A DNA stretch of 64,000 nt from Streptomyces hokutonensis (lineage in GTDB: Bacteria; Actinomycetota; Actinomycetes; Streptomycetales; Streptomycetaceae), in the NCBI RefSeq assembly GCF_000376565.1, contig NZ_BARG01000052.1, forward strand, positions 186,001 through 250,000, given 5' to 3'. The translations under genes and the position numbers were made by a program. The first letter of the stretch is position 1; each line of letters starts with the position of its first letter. A model generated the notes under the pieces. That model saw nothing but the letters and a program-made list of their open reading frames with translations. It was not told the origin of the DNA and did no database searches. Shown here in pieces: positions 7,740-16,800 of the stretch.

Positions 7740-9062
7740 GTGGCTATCAGGGGCGTCACCGCGGCCGAGATCGCGGGGAGCGTGCGGGACCAGGTCGCTT
7801 CGGGCGTGCTGGCGCCGCGGACGAGTCTGCCCCCGGTGCGGACGCTCGCGGCCGAGCTGGGCGTCAACCGGAACACGGTCGCCCTCGCGTACCGGCGCCT
7901 TGTCGAGGCGGGAGTCGCCGAGACCCGGGGCCGCGGCGGCACGGTCGTCGCGGCGGTGCCGCAGCTCGCACGCGAAGGCGTCGGTGTCGGCGCCGACTGC
8001 GTCGACCTGGCCGGCGGCAACCCCGACCCGCGGCTGCTGCCCGACATCCTGGCCGCCACCCGGCGCGGGGACTACAGCCCGCCGCTGTACGGCGCGCCCG
8101 CCATCGACGCCGGCCTGGAGGCCTGGGCCGGTGCCGACTTCGCCGAGGACATCGACCAACCGTTCCGCACCCTGGTGACGCACGGAGCGGTGGACGCCAC
8201 CGAGCGGCTCCTCAACGCCCACCTCACCCGCGGGGACCTGGTGGCGATCGAGGACCCCTGCTTCCTGGCGAGCATCGGCACCCTGCGCCTCAACGGCTAC
8301 CGCACAGCACCGGTCGGCGTCGACGGCGCCGGCCTGCGCCCCGACGCCCTGCGCGCTGCCCTGGAAGCCGGCGCCCGCGCGGTCGTCTGCACACCCCGGG
8401 CCCACAACCCGACCGGCGTGAGCCTCACCGAGGAACGGGCGGCCGACCTGCGCGCGATCCTCGCGGAGTACCCCCAGGTCCTCGTGATCGAGGACGACCA
8501 CTTCTCGGCCGTCTCCGCGCGGCCGTACCACCGGATCACACCACCGGGCAGTTCACGCTGGGCGCTGGTGCGGTCCGTGTCCAAGTTCCTCGGACCGGAT
8601 CTGCGACTCGCCCTCGTCGCCGCCGACGCCGAGACCGCCGCGCGCCTGGAAGCGCGGTTGAGCGCCGGCACCACCTGGGTCAGCCGCCTGCTCCAGCACG
8701 TCACCCGTGAACTCCTCCTCGATCCCCGCGTCCATGAACTCCACGAACGGGCCCGCGAGTTGTACGCGCGGCGCAGCGGCCTGCTCGTCGAGCGGCTGCA
8801 CGCGCAGGGCATCGAGGTCCCGCACAAGCCTGACGGACTGAACGTATGGGTCGAGCTCGACGTCGACGGACGGGCCGCGGCCGCGGCCCTGGCGCAACGG
8901 GGTTGGGCGGTGCGGCCCGGGCACCTCTTCGCGCCGGACCCGGCCGCCCACCGGGGCGCGATCCGCGTCACCTCCTCCACCGTCACCGAGCCGCAGGCCG
9001 AGGCCTTCGCCGCCGAACTCGCCGCGGTCGTCGAGGAATTGCGCTCGACAGCGGCCAACTGA
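7740..9062 (+). CDS. MocR-type regulator: GntR winged helix fused to class I aminotransferase fold
   Basis: 440 residues starting at GTG 7740. Residues about 8-75 are a GntR winged helix-turn-helix (LPPVRTLAAELGVNRNTVALAYRRL); the rest is a fold-type I aminotransferase domain with the PLP-binding lysine at 282 in SVSKFLGP. MocR proteins use the aminotransferase domain as a PLP/ligand sensor and regulate adjacent metabolic or transport genes. Downstream, after 35 bp, comes a DapA-family lyase and then an MFS transporter, both plausible targets. The repeats just upstream suggest autoregulation. Catalytic activity is possible but not implied. Confidence 0.9.
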   Translation: MAIRGVTAAEIAGSVRDQVASGVLAPRTSLPPVRTLAAELGVNRNTVALAYRRLVEAGVAETRGRGGTVVAAVPQLAREGVGVGADCVDLAGGNPDPRLLPDILAATRRGDYSPPLYGAPAIDAGLEAWAGADFAEDIDQPFRTLVTHGAVDATERLLNAHLTRGDLVAIEDPCFLASIGTLRLNGYRTAPVGVDGAGLRPDALRAALEAGARAVVCTPRAHNPTGVSLTEERAADLRAILAEYPQVLVIEDDHFSAVSARPYHRITPPGSSRWALVRSVSKFLGPDLRLALVAADAETAARLEARLSAGTTWVSRLLQHVTRELLLDPRVHELHERARELYARRSGLLVERLHAQGIEVPHKPDGLNVWVELDVDGRAAAAALAQRGWAVRPGHLFAPDPAAHRGAIRVTSSTVTEPQAEAFAAELAAVVEELRSTAAN

Positions 9063-9097
9063 CCATCACGAACGTCCCACCCGAGCAAGGAGTCATC

Positions 9098-9991
9098 ATG
9101 TTCCGCGGCCTGAGCGCCTTCCCCCTCACGCCCACCGACGAGCAGGGCATCGACGAAACGGCGTACGCCGCGCTCGTCGCACGGCTCGCCGCCGCCGGCG
9201 TGGACTCCATCGGCGCGCTCGGCTCCACCGGCGGCTACGCCTACCTCACCCGCGAACAGCGCGCCCACGCCGCGAAGATCGCGGTCGAGGCCGCCGACGG
9301 GGTGCCCGTCATCGTCGGCATCGGCGCGCTGCGCACCTCCCACGTGCGGGAGTTGGCCGAGGACGCCCAGCGGGCGGGCGCCTCCGGACTGCTGCTCGCC
9401 CCGATGACGTATCAGGCGCTCACCGAGGACGAGGTGTTCGGCCTGTACGAGGACGTGACACGCGACCTCTCCGTACCGCTGTGCGTCTACGACAACCCCG
9501 GCACCACGCACGTCCACTTCACCGACGAACTGCACGGCCGTATCGCGCAGTTGCCCAACATCGGCTCGATCAAGATCCCCGGTGTGCCCGACGACCCGCG
9601 CGAGGCCGAACTCCGGGTCGCCGCGCTGCGCGCGCTGATCCCCGACACCGTCACCATCGGAGTGAGCGGGGACTGGACGGCCGCGCGCGGTCTGAACGCC
9701 GGGTGCGACGCCTGGTACTCGGTCATCGGCGGCACCTTCCCGCTGACCGCGCTCGCCGTCACCCGTGCCGCCCAGGCCGGCCACGCGGGCCCGGCGGTGG
9801 ACCTCTCCGCTCAACTCGAGCCGCTGTGGGCCCTGTTCCGCCGCCACGGCAGCCTGCGCGTCATCTCCGCCGCCGCCGCCCACCTCGGCCTGACAGGGGA
9901 ACCGAACCTGCCGCTTCCGCTGCGGGGTCTTGACGAGACCGCCCGCCAGGAGGTCGTCGCCGCGCTGGACACCCTCGGGCTGACCTCCTGA
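9098..9991 (+). CDS. Dihydrodipicolinate synthase/N-acetylneuraminate lyase family protein
   Basis: 297-residue TIM-barrel class I aldolase. Seen: GALGSTGGYAYLTREQR, the Tyr box CVYDNPGTTHV, and the Schiff-base lysine in SIKIPG. The family condenses or cleaves pyruvate-type substrates; this member is not near lysine genes, so a catabolic aldolase or lyase role is more likely than lysine synthesis. ATG 9098 is preceded by CAAGGAG and is the first start with family homology. It sits between the MocR regulator (35 bp) and the MFS gene (11 bp) and is almost surely in one operon with them. Confidence 0.88.
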   Translation: MFRGLSAFPLTPTDEQGIDETAYAALVARLAAAGVDSIGALGSTGGYAYLTREQRAHAAKIAVEAADGVPVIVGIGALRTSHVRELAEDAQRAGASGLLLAPMTYQALTEDEVFGLYEDVTRDLSVPLCVYDNPGTTHVHFTDELHGRIAQLPNIGSIKIPGVPDDPREAELRVAALRALIPDTVTIGVSGDWTAARGLNAGCDAWYSVIGGTFPLTALAVTRAAQAGHAGPAVDLSAQLEPLWALFRRHGSLRVISAAAAHLGLTGEPNLPLPLRGLDETARQEVVAALDTLGLTS

Positions 9992-10002
9992 GCGCGAACG
10001 GC

Positions 10003-11262
10003 GTGAACTCGCAGCGCACAGCGAGCAGTTCACGGAGGTCGCGGGAGGAGGACTCGCCTTCGTCCGGAGGGGGCGGGGGCGTCGGCGGCCTGGCGCGCTA
10101 CGTCGTCGCCGCTGCCCTTGCCCGCACCGCCGACGGCGGAGCGGTGGTCGCCGTCGTCCTGCTCGTCACCTCGTCCGGCGGCTCCGGGACGCTCGCCGGG
10201 GTACTCGGCGCGTGCATCACCGCCCCGCATCTGCTCGGACCCTTCGTCGCCAGGTCGCTGGACCTCGCCGGGGACGGCCGCAAGGTCATCGCGGCGGCCT
10301 GCCTCCTGTACGCCACCGCGCTGACCGCGGGTGTGCTGACGTACGGTCAGGCACCTGTCGTACTGACCGCGCTGCTGCTGGCCACGGCCGGCGCCTGCGG
10401 GCCGCTGCTGACCGGCGGCATCAGCAGCCGGCTGCCCGCCATCGTCGGACCCCAACTGCGCACGCAGCGCCGGGCCCAGGGCTGGGACGTGGCCACCTAC
10501 GGCATCGGCGGCACTGTCGGCCCGTCCCTGGTGGCCGCCCTGTCGGGCTGGGTCTCGCCCACCGCGGCGGCTCTCGCCCTCGCGGCCGGGGCGGCCACGG
10601 CGGCGGGCGGTGTCCTGCTGCTGCCGTTCAGTGCGCCGTCGCACGGTGGCGACAGGTCGGCGATCCTCAAGCCGGGAGCGACCCTCGCGCTGATAGCCCG
10701 GACGGGTCGGCTTCGGCGCACCGTCTACCTCACGATGGTCGTCGCCCTGAGTGTCGCCGCGCTGCCGATCACCGCGGTCCACCTGACGAAGATCCTCGGC
10801 ACCGAGCCGGCCACCGCGGCCCTGCTGACCGCCGCGTACGGCCTCGGCAATCTCACCGGATCGATAGCGGTCATGGTCCGCCCTCTCACCGGCGATCCGG
10901 ACCGGCTGATGCGCCGCCTCGCCCTGGGCGTCGTCGCCGGCCTCCTCACCGTCACCGCGAGCCCCGCCTTCGCGGTGTCCGTCGCGGCCTACGCCCTCAC
11001 CGGGATCCTCAACACCTGCTTCTTCGCCTCCACCCTCGCGGCCCGCACGGAGTACGCACCGAGCGGAGCGCGCGGCCAGGTCTTCATCTGGGTCGCGGCC
11101 CTGAAGATCACGTCCGGCTCCGCCGGCACGGCACTGGCCGGTTCGCTGACCGGCGTGTCCGTCCGACTCCCACTCGTCGTCGGCCTCCTGGCCGTCTCCG
11201 CTGCCGTCGCCGCCGCGACCACCGAGACACGCTTCGCGAGAGCCGCCGAGAAGCGCCCGTGA
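10003..11262 (+). CDS. MFS transporter
   Basis: 419-residue major facilitator with 12 predicted helices after a 25-residue Ser/Gly-rich cytoplasmic N terminus. It shows the Ala/Gly/Leu-rich helices usual for drug/metabolite efflux proteins, for example LARYVVAAALARTADGGAV. GTG 10003 lies 11 bp after the aldolase stop. It probably exports or imports the metabolite sensed by the MocR regulator. The last 4 bp overlap the reading frame of a broken IS3 orfA, so the 3' end of this gene marks a mobile-element junction and the C terminus may have been altered. Confidence 0.85.
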   Translation: MNSQRTASSSRRSREEDSPSSGGGGGVGGLARYVVAAALARTADGGAVVAVVLLVTSSGGSGTLAGVLGACITAPHLLGPFVARSLDLAGDGRKVIAAACLLYATALTAGVLTYGQAPVVLTALLLATAGACGPLLTGGISSRLPAIVGPQLRTQRRAQGWDVATYGIGGTVGPSLVAALSGWVSPTAAALALAAGAATAAGGVLLLPFSAPSHGGDRSAILKPGATLALIARTGRLRRTVYLTMVVALSVAALPITAVHLTKILGTEPATAALLTAAYGLGNLTGSIAVMVRPLTGDPDRLMRRLALGVVAGLLTVTASPAFAVSVAAYALTGILNTCFFASTLAARTEYAPSGARGQVFIWVAALKITSGSAGTALAGSLTGVSVRLPLVVGLLAVSAAVAAATTETRFARAAEKRP

Positions 11263-11415
11263 CCGTACCGAGAGAATCGTCGCAACGCTCGTATGATGCG
11301 GAGTTCCGCTGATGCGGAGTTCCGCGAGGGTGCTCTACGTGTCGTGATCGAGACCGGGAGGCCGGCCTCGGAGGTCGCCGAGTAGCTCGGCGTCAACGCC
11401 AGCACCCTGCACAGC
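11259..11415 (+). pseudogene. IS3-family transposase OrfA remnant
   Basis: Reading from GTG 11259 gives MTVPRESSQRSYDAEFR, then a stop; one frame over the protein resumes with DAEFREGALRVVIETGRP and continues to V-A-E-stop-L-G-V-N-A-S-T-L-H. This is the helix-turn-helix start of IS3/IS911 OrfA (Y-x-x-E-F-R ... G-R-P-x-x-x-V-A-x-x-L-G-V). The frameshift comes from a 16-bp tandem duplication and there is also an in-frame TAG at 11382-11384. Homology stops after about 50 residues; OrfB is absent. Confidence 0.75.
11294..11325 (+). repeat. 16-bp perfect tandem duplication
   Basis: TGATGCGGAGTTCCGC occurs twice head to tail (11294-11309 and 11310-11325). Because 16 is not a multiple of 3, it shifts the frame of the IS3 OrfA remnant and creates a TGA after the first copy. 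Confidence 0.95.
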
Positions 11416-11444
11416 CGGGACCGATGCCATTTCCGGAGGTCAGC

Positions 11445-11621
11445 GTGTGCGCCATGATCCTGATAGTGCCTTTTGCCGCCGGGTTATTGATCATCGGCAT
11501 CGTCCAGGGTCACCTCGGGACAGCGATCCTGGGTGCCGTACTTCTCGCCTTCGTCGTGTGGGCCCTTGCGAGCGCCAAGGGCGACGAGGACAGCGACGAC
11601 GCCGATGACGGTGAAGCCTAG
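11445..11621 (+). CDS. Small membrane protein with a TTA codon
   Basis: 58 residues from GTG 11445, which follows GGAGG with 5-nt spacing; ATG 11454 is an alternative. Two hydrophobic stretches (ILIVPFAAGLLIIGI and TAILGAVLLAFVVWALAS) are followed by an acidic tail GDEDSDDADDGEA, so it is probably a two-pass membrane protein with a negatively charged cytoplasmic end. Residue 14 is coded by TTA (11484-11486), the rare leucine codon read by the bldA tRNA, which would restrict translation to late growth. No function is recognised. It ends 4 bp inside the convergent kinase-like gene. Confidence 0.6.
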   Translation: MCAMILIVPFAAGLLIIGIVQGHLGTAILGAVLLAFVVWALASAKGDEDSDDADDGEA

Positions 11622-12196
11622 TGCTCTGGCCGCATAGGTTCGCCGGGTCCGGGGTCGTGGCGGGTGGACCCTGTCAGCCCCTGAACTGCGTCGATCACCC
11701 TGCCCACCACCTCGGTCACCGGCTTGGATGCATCGATGATCGTCGCGCCACGGCTTTCGTAGATCGCTCTCATCCGAGGGTTCCACTTCAGGGCCGCTGC
11801 GAGCTCTTCGGGATGTTGCCCGAACGGGTTCGTAGTGCGGGTCGCGAGCCGGTGGCGGAGGGTCTCCTCGTCGATCACCAGGCACACGGTGAGGTCGAAG
11901 AGATCGCGGACGTCTGCCTCGTTCTCCGCCGACCCGCACAAGAACGCGATGTGGAAACGAGACTCCTCGACGAGGGTCTCAACGCGTTCACGGACGATCG
12001 CCCACCCGTATCGGTCGAGCCAGCCCCCAGGAACCGGATACGGAGGATCCACCACGACGTCGCCCTTGGTCCGGTCGATCCAGCGACTGAAGCCGTCCTC
12101 GTCGGCGTCGAGCGCGACGTAGCCACGCGCTCGCAACACCCTGCAGACCGTGGACTTACCAGTCCCTGAATTGCCCGTAACCCACACCAACGTCAC
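11618..12196 (-). CDS. P-loop nucleotide kinase-like protein
   Basis: 192-residue cytoplasmic protein with Walker A GNSGTGKST at about residues 7-15, then LDADEDGFSRW as a candidate phosphoryl-acceptor site, and FLCGSAENEADV. The overall pattern resembles adenylate/shikimate/AAA_33-type small kinases, but the substrate is unknown. GTG 12196 starts just before the beta strand leading to the P-loop; the open frame upstream runs into the IS630 remnant. It sits between two transposase remnants and may have been carried in with them. Confidence 0.7.
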   Translation of the reverse strand: MTLVWVTGNSGTGKSTVCRVLRARGYVALDADEDGFSRWIDRTKGDVVVDPPYPVPGGWLDRYGWAIVRERVETLVEESRFHIAFLCGSAENEADVRDLFDLTVCLVIDEETLRHRLATRTTNPFGQHPEELAAALKWNPRMRAIYESRGATIIDASKPVTEVVGRVIDAVQGLTGSTRHDPGPGEPMRPEH

Positions 12197-12261
12197 GCCG
12201 CCAGCGTAGACATGACCACCCCGGGCCAGTGCTGTGACCGCGCAGGTTCGCCGGGTTGCGG

Positions 12262-12977
12262 TCAGGCTGCGGCTTTGAGAGGGCGGCCGCTCCAGCGGAT
12301 GCCCTTCTCGCTTCGGATGCGGGCGCGTTCGTTGCGCTCGGCGGCCAGGGCCTGGGTCTGCATGGTGTGGTTGGGGTGCTGGGAGTTGGCGATGGTGAAC
12401 TGCCGCAGCGGCCCGAAGTGCGCCTCGACCGGGTTCGCCCACGAGGCGTAGGTCGGGGTGAAGCACGGATCGACTTCAGCGCGGCCAGCGTGTTCACGGC
12501 TCCCTTCTTGCGCCGGTTCACGCCCCACAGACGGTCGTCGCCCACCGAGTAGCAGCCGTGGAAGTAGCGCACCTCGTGGGTGCGGTGGTAGGTGGCAGGC
12601 ACCCGGTCGGGACGCCGTTGTTCGGCCCAGCCCGAGCCCGCGGTGGGCCGGATGCCCAGCGGGCCGAACTCGTCGAAGGCGAACACCCGGTCCGGGAAGC
12701 GGTCCAGAATGTGCCCGCTACGGTCCAGCTCCATCTCCCGTTCGCGGTCCGGGGGCTCCTTCCAGGTCTTGGTGCGCTGGAAGGGGACGCCGCGGCGGGC
12801 GAGCAGGCACCGTAACGCCTCACGGCCGAGGCTGATCACACGGGCGTGCACTTTGTGCAGGTAGGCGACCAGCCTGCGCAGCGACCAGCGGGTGAACGGC
12901 TGGCCGAGCTCGACCGGGCGGGTGGTGGCCGTCTGGATGACGAAGTCCTCGTCGTCATCGCCGAGTTGGCGGGGACG
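12262..12977 (-). pseudogene. IS630-family transposase remnant with internal deletions
   Basis: Minus-strand frame from about 12977 shows the IS630 pattern after its helix-turn-helix: FTRWSLRRLVAYL, FQRTKTWKE, FAFDEFGPL (first catalytic Asp), ATYHRTHEVRYFHGCYSVGDD, ending NTLAALKSIR. At about 12475 the frame changes and reads CFTPTYASWANPVEAHFGPL then ERARIRSEKGIRW. The segment between, which in intact copies holds the second catalytic Asp (LDN), is missing, and a second deletion follows the NHTMQTQAL segment. The N-terminal DNA-binding domain is also absent. It cannot be an active transposase. Confidence 0.85.
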
Positions 12978-13830
12978 GCCTCCCGCCCACTGTCCGCCCG
13001 CCGAGGCCGGCAGCTCCGAAGAGTGATCGAGTCCAGGAAGGCCACTTACGCTCAAGTGCGCCATTCGTCGGGATCCTGAATTCGCGCACCATATACATCT
13101 CGTCGTGCAAACTCCCGTCCGCGGTGAGCGTGTTGCGCGGTATACGACCGACCTCGACGAAAAGCGGCGTCGAGCATCGACGTGCCAACCGAGGAGTTCG
13201 TCGTCACGCTGCACCACAACGAGGTGAGTGTCGGCACGAGCGTCAGGTCAGGATGGCCAACCACTTTGACTCCGCACGGCAGTTCACGAAACGTGGTGGC
13301 CGAAGAGCGGGGAAATTGCGACCCGGTGCGGCTGCCCGACTTGAAATGCGGGGCGCCCATTCCATTCGGCCGAACCGGACGCCTCGGCCGCGGGACGGCA
13401 TGATCCACGAGCCGTACTCGAACAAGGGAATGGGCGTCCCATGGCGTCAGGATGACCCAGTGCTGGGGGATTCTTGCCGGAACCATTGCCGCGCCTGCCG
13501 GTTGTGCGACCACTCCGAGAGGTAAGCCGTCGGCTCGACGTGTTTGCGTCTGGGTTTGCACACAAGGGCAAGGCGGGTCCGCGCGTCCCGGAACCCGTGC
13601 GCCCCCCTGGGGTGCCGCCGCCGCACGCGCCCCTGGGTGAACTTCGCGTTCAGAAAGTCCCGTTGGCCTCGTTGACATGCCATCAGCGCACACGTTTCAC
13701 TCGACACTCGTGCATGGCAACGTTGTCAGGCCGTCGAGGGCGACCGGAACTGTTGCCTGTCGTCGGCGTTCCGGGATCTCGGTGCGTCGGCATCTGTTCT
13801 GCCAGGCACGAATTGCTGCGGAGGCAACCG
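12978..13830. other. Region without a recognisable intact gene; leader of the GH92 gene
   Basis: About 850 bp with several overlapping open frames but no frame with a recognisable domain, steady codon bias and ribosome site together. On the minus strand two adjacent frames joined near 13155 (ending TSMLDAAF, resuming FVEVGRIPRNT) read smoothly enough to be a decayed gene with a frameshift, but no family was recognised. The right part holds the promoter and an operator-like palindrome for the GH92 gene. Position beside two transposase remnants fits a scar left by insertion and deletion. Confidence 0.4.
13715..13728. promoter_or_regulatory. LacI-type operator candidate upstream of the GH92 gene
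   Basis: TGGCAACGTTGTCA is a 14-bp palindrome with one mismatch pair around the CG centre, close to the TGACAACGTTGTCA form often bound by LacI-family sugar regulators. It lies 103-116 bp before the ATG of the GH92 mannosidase, a usual place for repression of a glycoside-hydrolase gene. Confidence 0.5.
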
Positions 13831-16800
13831 ATGGTGAGACCCCGACATTCAGCCGCGCCACGTGACAGCAAGAGATCCCGCCGGTATTCGGCCCTGTTCT
13901 GCGTCCTGGGCCTGGCCGTTCTGCCACTGCCGGCAGTGGGCAACGCGTATGCCGCGAGCGGCGCGACGCCGGCCCTGGTGACGGACCCCGCGTCCCTCGT
14001 CAACCCCCTCATCGGCACCTCCGGTGCGGTGGACACCTTCCCCGGCCCCGACATGCCGGCCGGGATGGTCCAGTGGGGCCCGGACACGACGCCAGACCGC
14101 CCCGACGGCGGCGGCTACGAGTACAACGACAAGAAGATCTCCGGCTTCAGCCTCACCCACATCTCGGGCCCGGGCTGCCCCGTCGCGGGCGACCTGCCCG
14201 TCCTGCCCGTGACCGGCGCACTGTCGGGCGACCTCGGCACCACGTCCGCCGGCTTCAGTCACGCCGACGAGCAGGCGGGGCTCGGCTACTACAAGGTCAC
14301 CGACGCGAACGGCGTCAAGACCGAACTGACCGACACAACCCGCGCGGGCCTCGGCCGCTTCACCTTCCCCGCTGGGCAGCAGGCGAACCTGCTCTTCAAG
14401 CTCAGCGGCGGTGCCACCCAGATCGACGGGACCCGCGTCCAGGTCGTGAACAGCCAGGAGATCAGCGGCGCGATCGACAGCGGTCACTTCTGCGGCGCCG
14501 CCAACAGATACACGCTGCACTTCGACATCAAGTTCGACCGGCCGTTCGCCGCGAGCGGCACCTGGGTCGGCGGCACCATCACCCCCGACGCGAAGTCCCT
14601 GAAGGCCGGCAAGGTCCAACCGGCCCCGCAGAAGACGAAGTCGGCGCCGCTGAAGGAGAAGCACTTCACCGTCCCGGCGAAGCCCGCCCCGACGATCCAC
14701 ACGAGCGCGAACAAGCACTCCGGTACGCCGTCCCCGGCAGCGAGTGCCGCACCGCGGACATCCGCTGCCGCGCAGCCGCCCACCACCGGCGCGAACGGCA
14801 TGTATCTGACCTTCGACACCACCTCGAACCCGACGGTGAACGCCAAGGTCGGCATCTCGTACACGAGTGACGCCGGAGCGGCGAACAACCTCTCCACCGA
14901 GATCAAGAAGTGGGATCTCGCAGCCGTCGAACAGGCCAATCACGACGCCTGGAACACGGTGCTGACCAAGCTCCAGATCGGCGGCGGCACTTCGAACCAG
15001 CAGACGCAGTTCTACACCGCGCTGTACCACGCGCTGCTGCACCCGAACGTCTTCTCCGACGACAACGGCCAGTACATGGGCATGGACAACCAGATCCACA
15101 CGCTCGCCAAGGGACAGAAGGCCCAGTACGCCAACTACTCAGGCTGGGACACCTATCGCTCCCAGACGCAGCTGATGGCGATGGTCGAGCCGAAGGTCGC
15201 CGGTGACGTCGTCACCTCGATGCTCAACGGCTATGACCAGACAGGCCTGTTGCCCAAGTGGGCCTCGAACAACGGCGAGAGCTACGTCATGGTCGGCGAC
15301 CCGGCAGCCGGCATCATCGCCGACGCGTACGCCTTCGGCGCCACCAACTTCGATACGGCCAAGGCCCTTTCGGCCCTCCAGCACGAGGCCACCGTCCCGA
15401 ACAACGACCGCCCCGGCGAGTCCGTACGGGACGCGAAGGGCTATCTCCCGCTCGACGAGAACGACTACAACTGCTGCAACTTCTACGGCCCCGTCTCCAC
15501 CCAACTCGAATACGACTCCGCCGACTACGCCATCGCCGCCTTCGCGAAGTCGCTGGGCAACACATCCGTCTACGCGAAGTTCGCCACCCGCGCCCAGGAC
15601 TGGATGAACGTCTTCAACCCGCAGACCGGCTATATGCAGGCCAAGAACAAGGACGGCCAGTTCGCGGGCGGCTTCACCCCCGGCACCTCCAACGGCTTCG
15701 TGGAGGGCACCTCCGCGCAGTACACGCCGATGGTCCCCTTCAACCTGCGCCAGCTCATCCAGGCACGCGGCGGGAACACGGCGTACTCGTCCTACTTGGA
15801 CAGCCTGCTCGACAACATCACCCGCCCCGGCAACACCGACGCCGACCTGAGCAACGAGCCCAGTGTGGAGATCCCCTGGGAGTACGACTACACGGGCCAG
15901 CCCTGGAAGACCCAGGCGGCCGTGCGCGACGCCCAGCAGAACCTGTACTTCAACGCGCCCGTCGGCTCCTTCGGCAACGACGACCTCGGCGCGATGAGCT
16001 CCTGGTACGTCTGGTCCGAGCTCGGTATGTACCCGGAGACCCCGGGCACGGACACCCTGGCACTCGGCAGCCCCGCGTTCCCGGTGGCCAAGGTGACCCT
16101 CGGCAGCGGCAGGACCGTGGGGATCAACGCACCGCAGGCCGCGCCCGACGCGCCGTACGTACAGTCGCTCGCCGTCAAGGGCAAGGCGTGGAACAGCTCC
16201 TGGCTGAGCTATCAGCAGTTCCAGGGCGCGGGCTCGCTCGACTTCACGCTCGGCACCGTACCCAACAAGGCCTGGGCGTCCGACCCTTCGGCCGCACCGC
16301 CCTCGGACACCACGGGCGGCGGCCGGGTGCTGGCCGCGACCGGTCCCTCCAGTGACGGCCTGGTGCTCCAGCCGGGCGCGTCCGGTGACGGCACGCTCGA
16401 TCTCACCAACCTCGGCAGCACTGCCGTCACGGTCGACTGGAAGGCGACGGCACCCTCCGGCGTCACGCTGGACACGTCGTCCGGTTCGCTGACGGTCCCC
16501 GCGACAGGCAGCGCCGAGGCCAAGGTCAAGGTGACGGCGGGTGCGAGCGAGGGAACCTACCCGGTCACCTTCGCGCTCACCGATCACAGCACCGGTACGG
16601 CACTGAGCGGGGCGACCCTCCGCGTGGCCGTGGCCAAGGCCGGCGCGCTGTGGCCGTATGCCACCAACGAGGGCATCTACCCCGACGGCACCTCCTTCTC
16701 GGGCGGATTCGACAACGACGGCTGGGCGTTCTCGCAGAACGCCCTGTCGGCTGCCGGTGTCACGAGCGGCTCCACCGTCACCGCCGACGGCATCTCCTAC

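Noticed and set aside
13474..13830. Earlier start of the GH92 gene at 13474
   Set aside because: The extension runs through the operator-like site and lacks protein-like composition; the signal peptide begins at the ATG at 13831.
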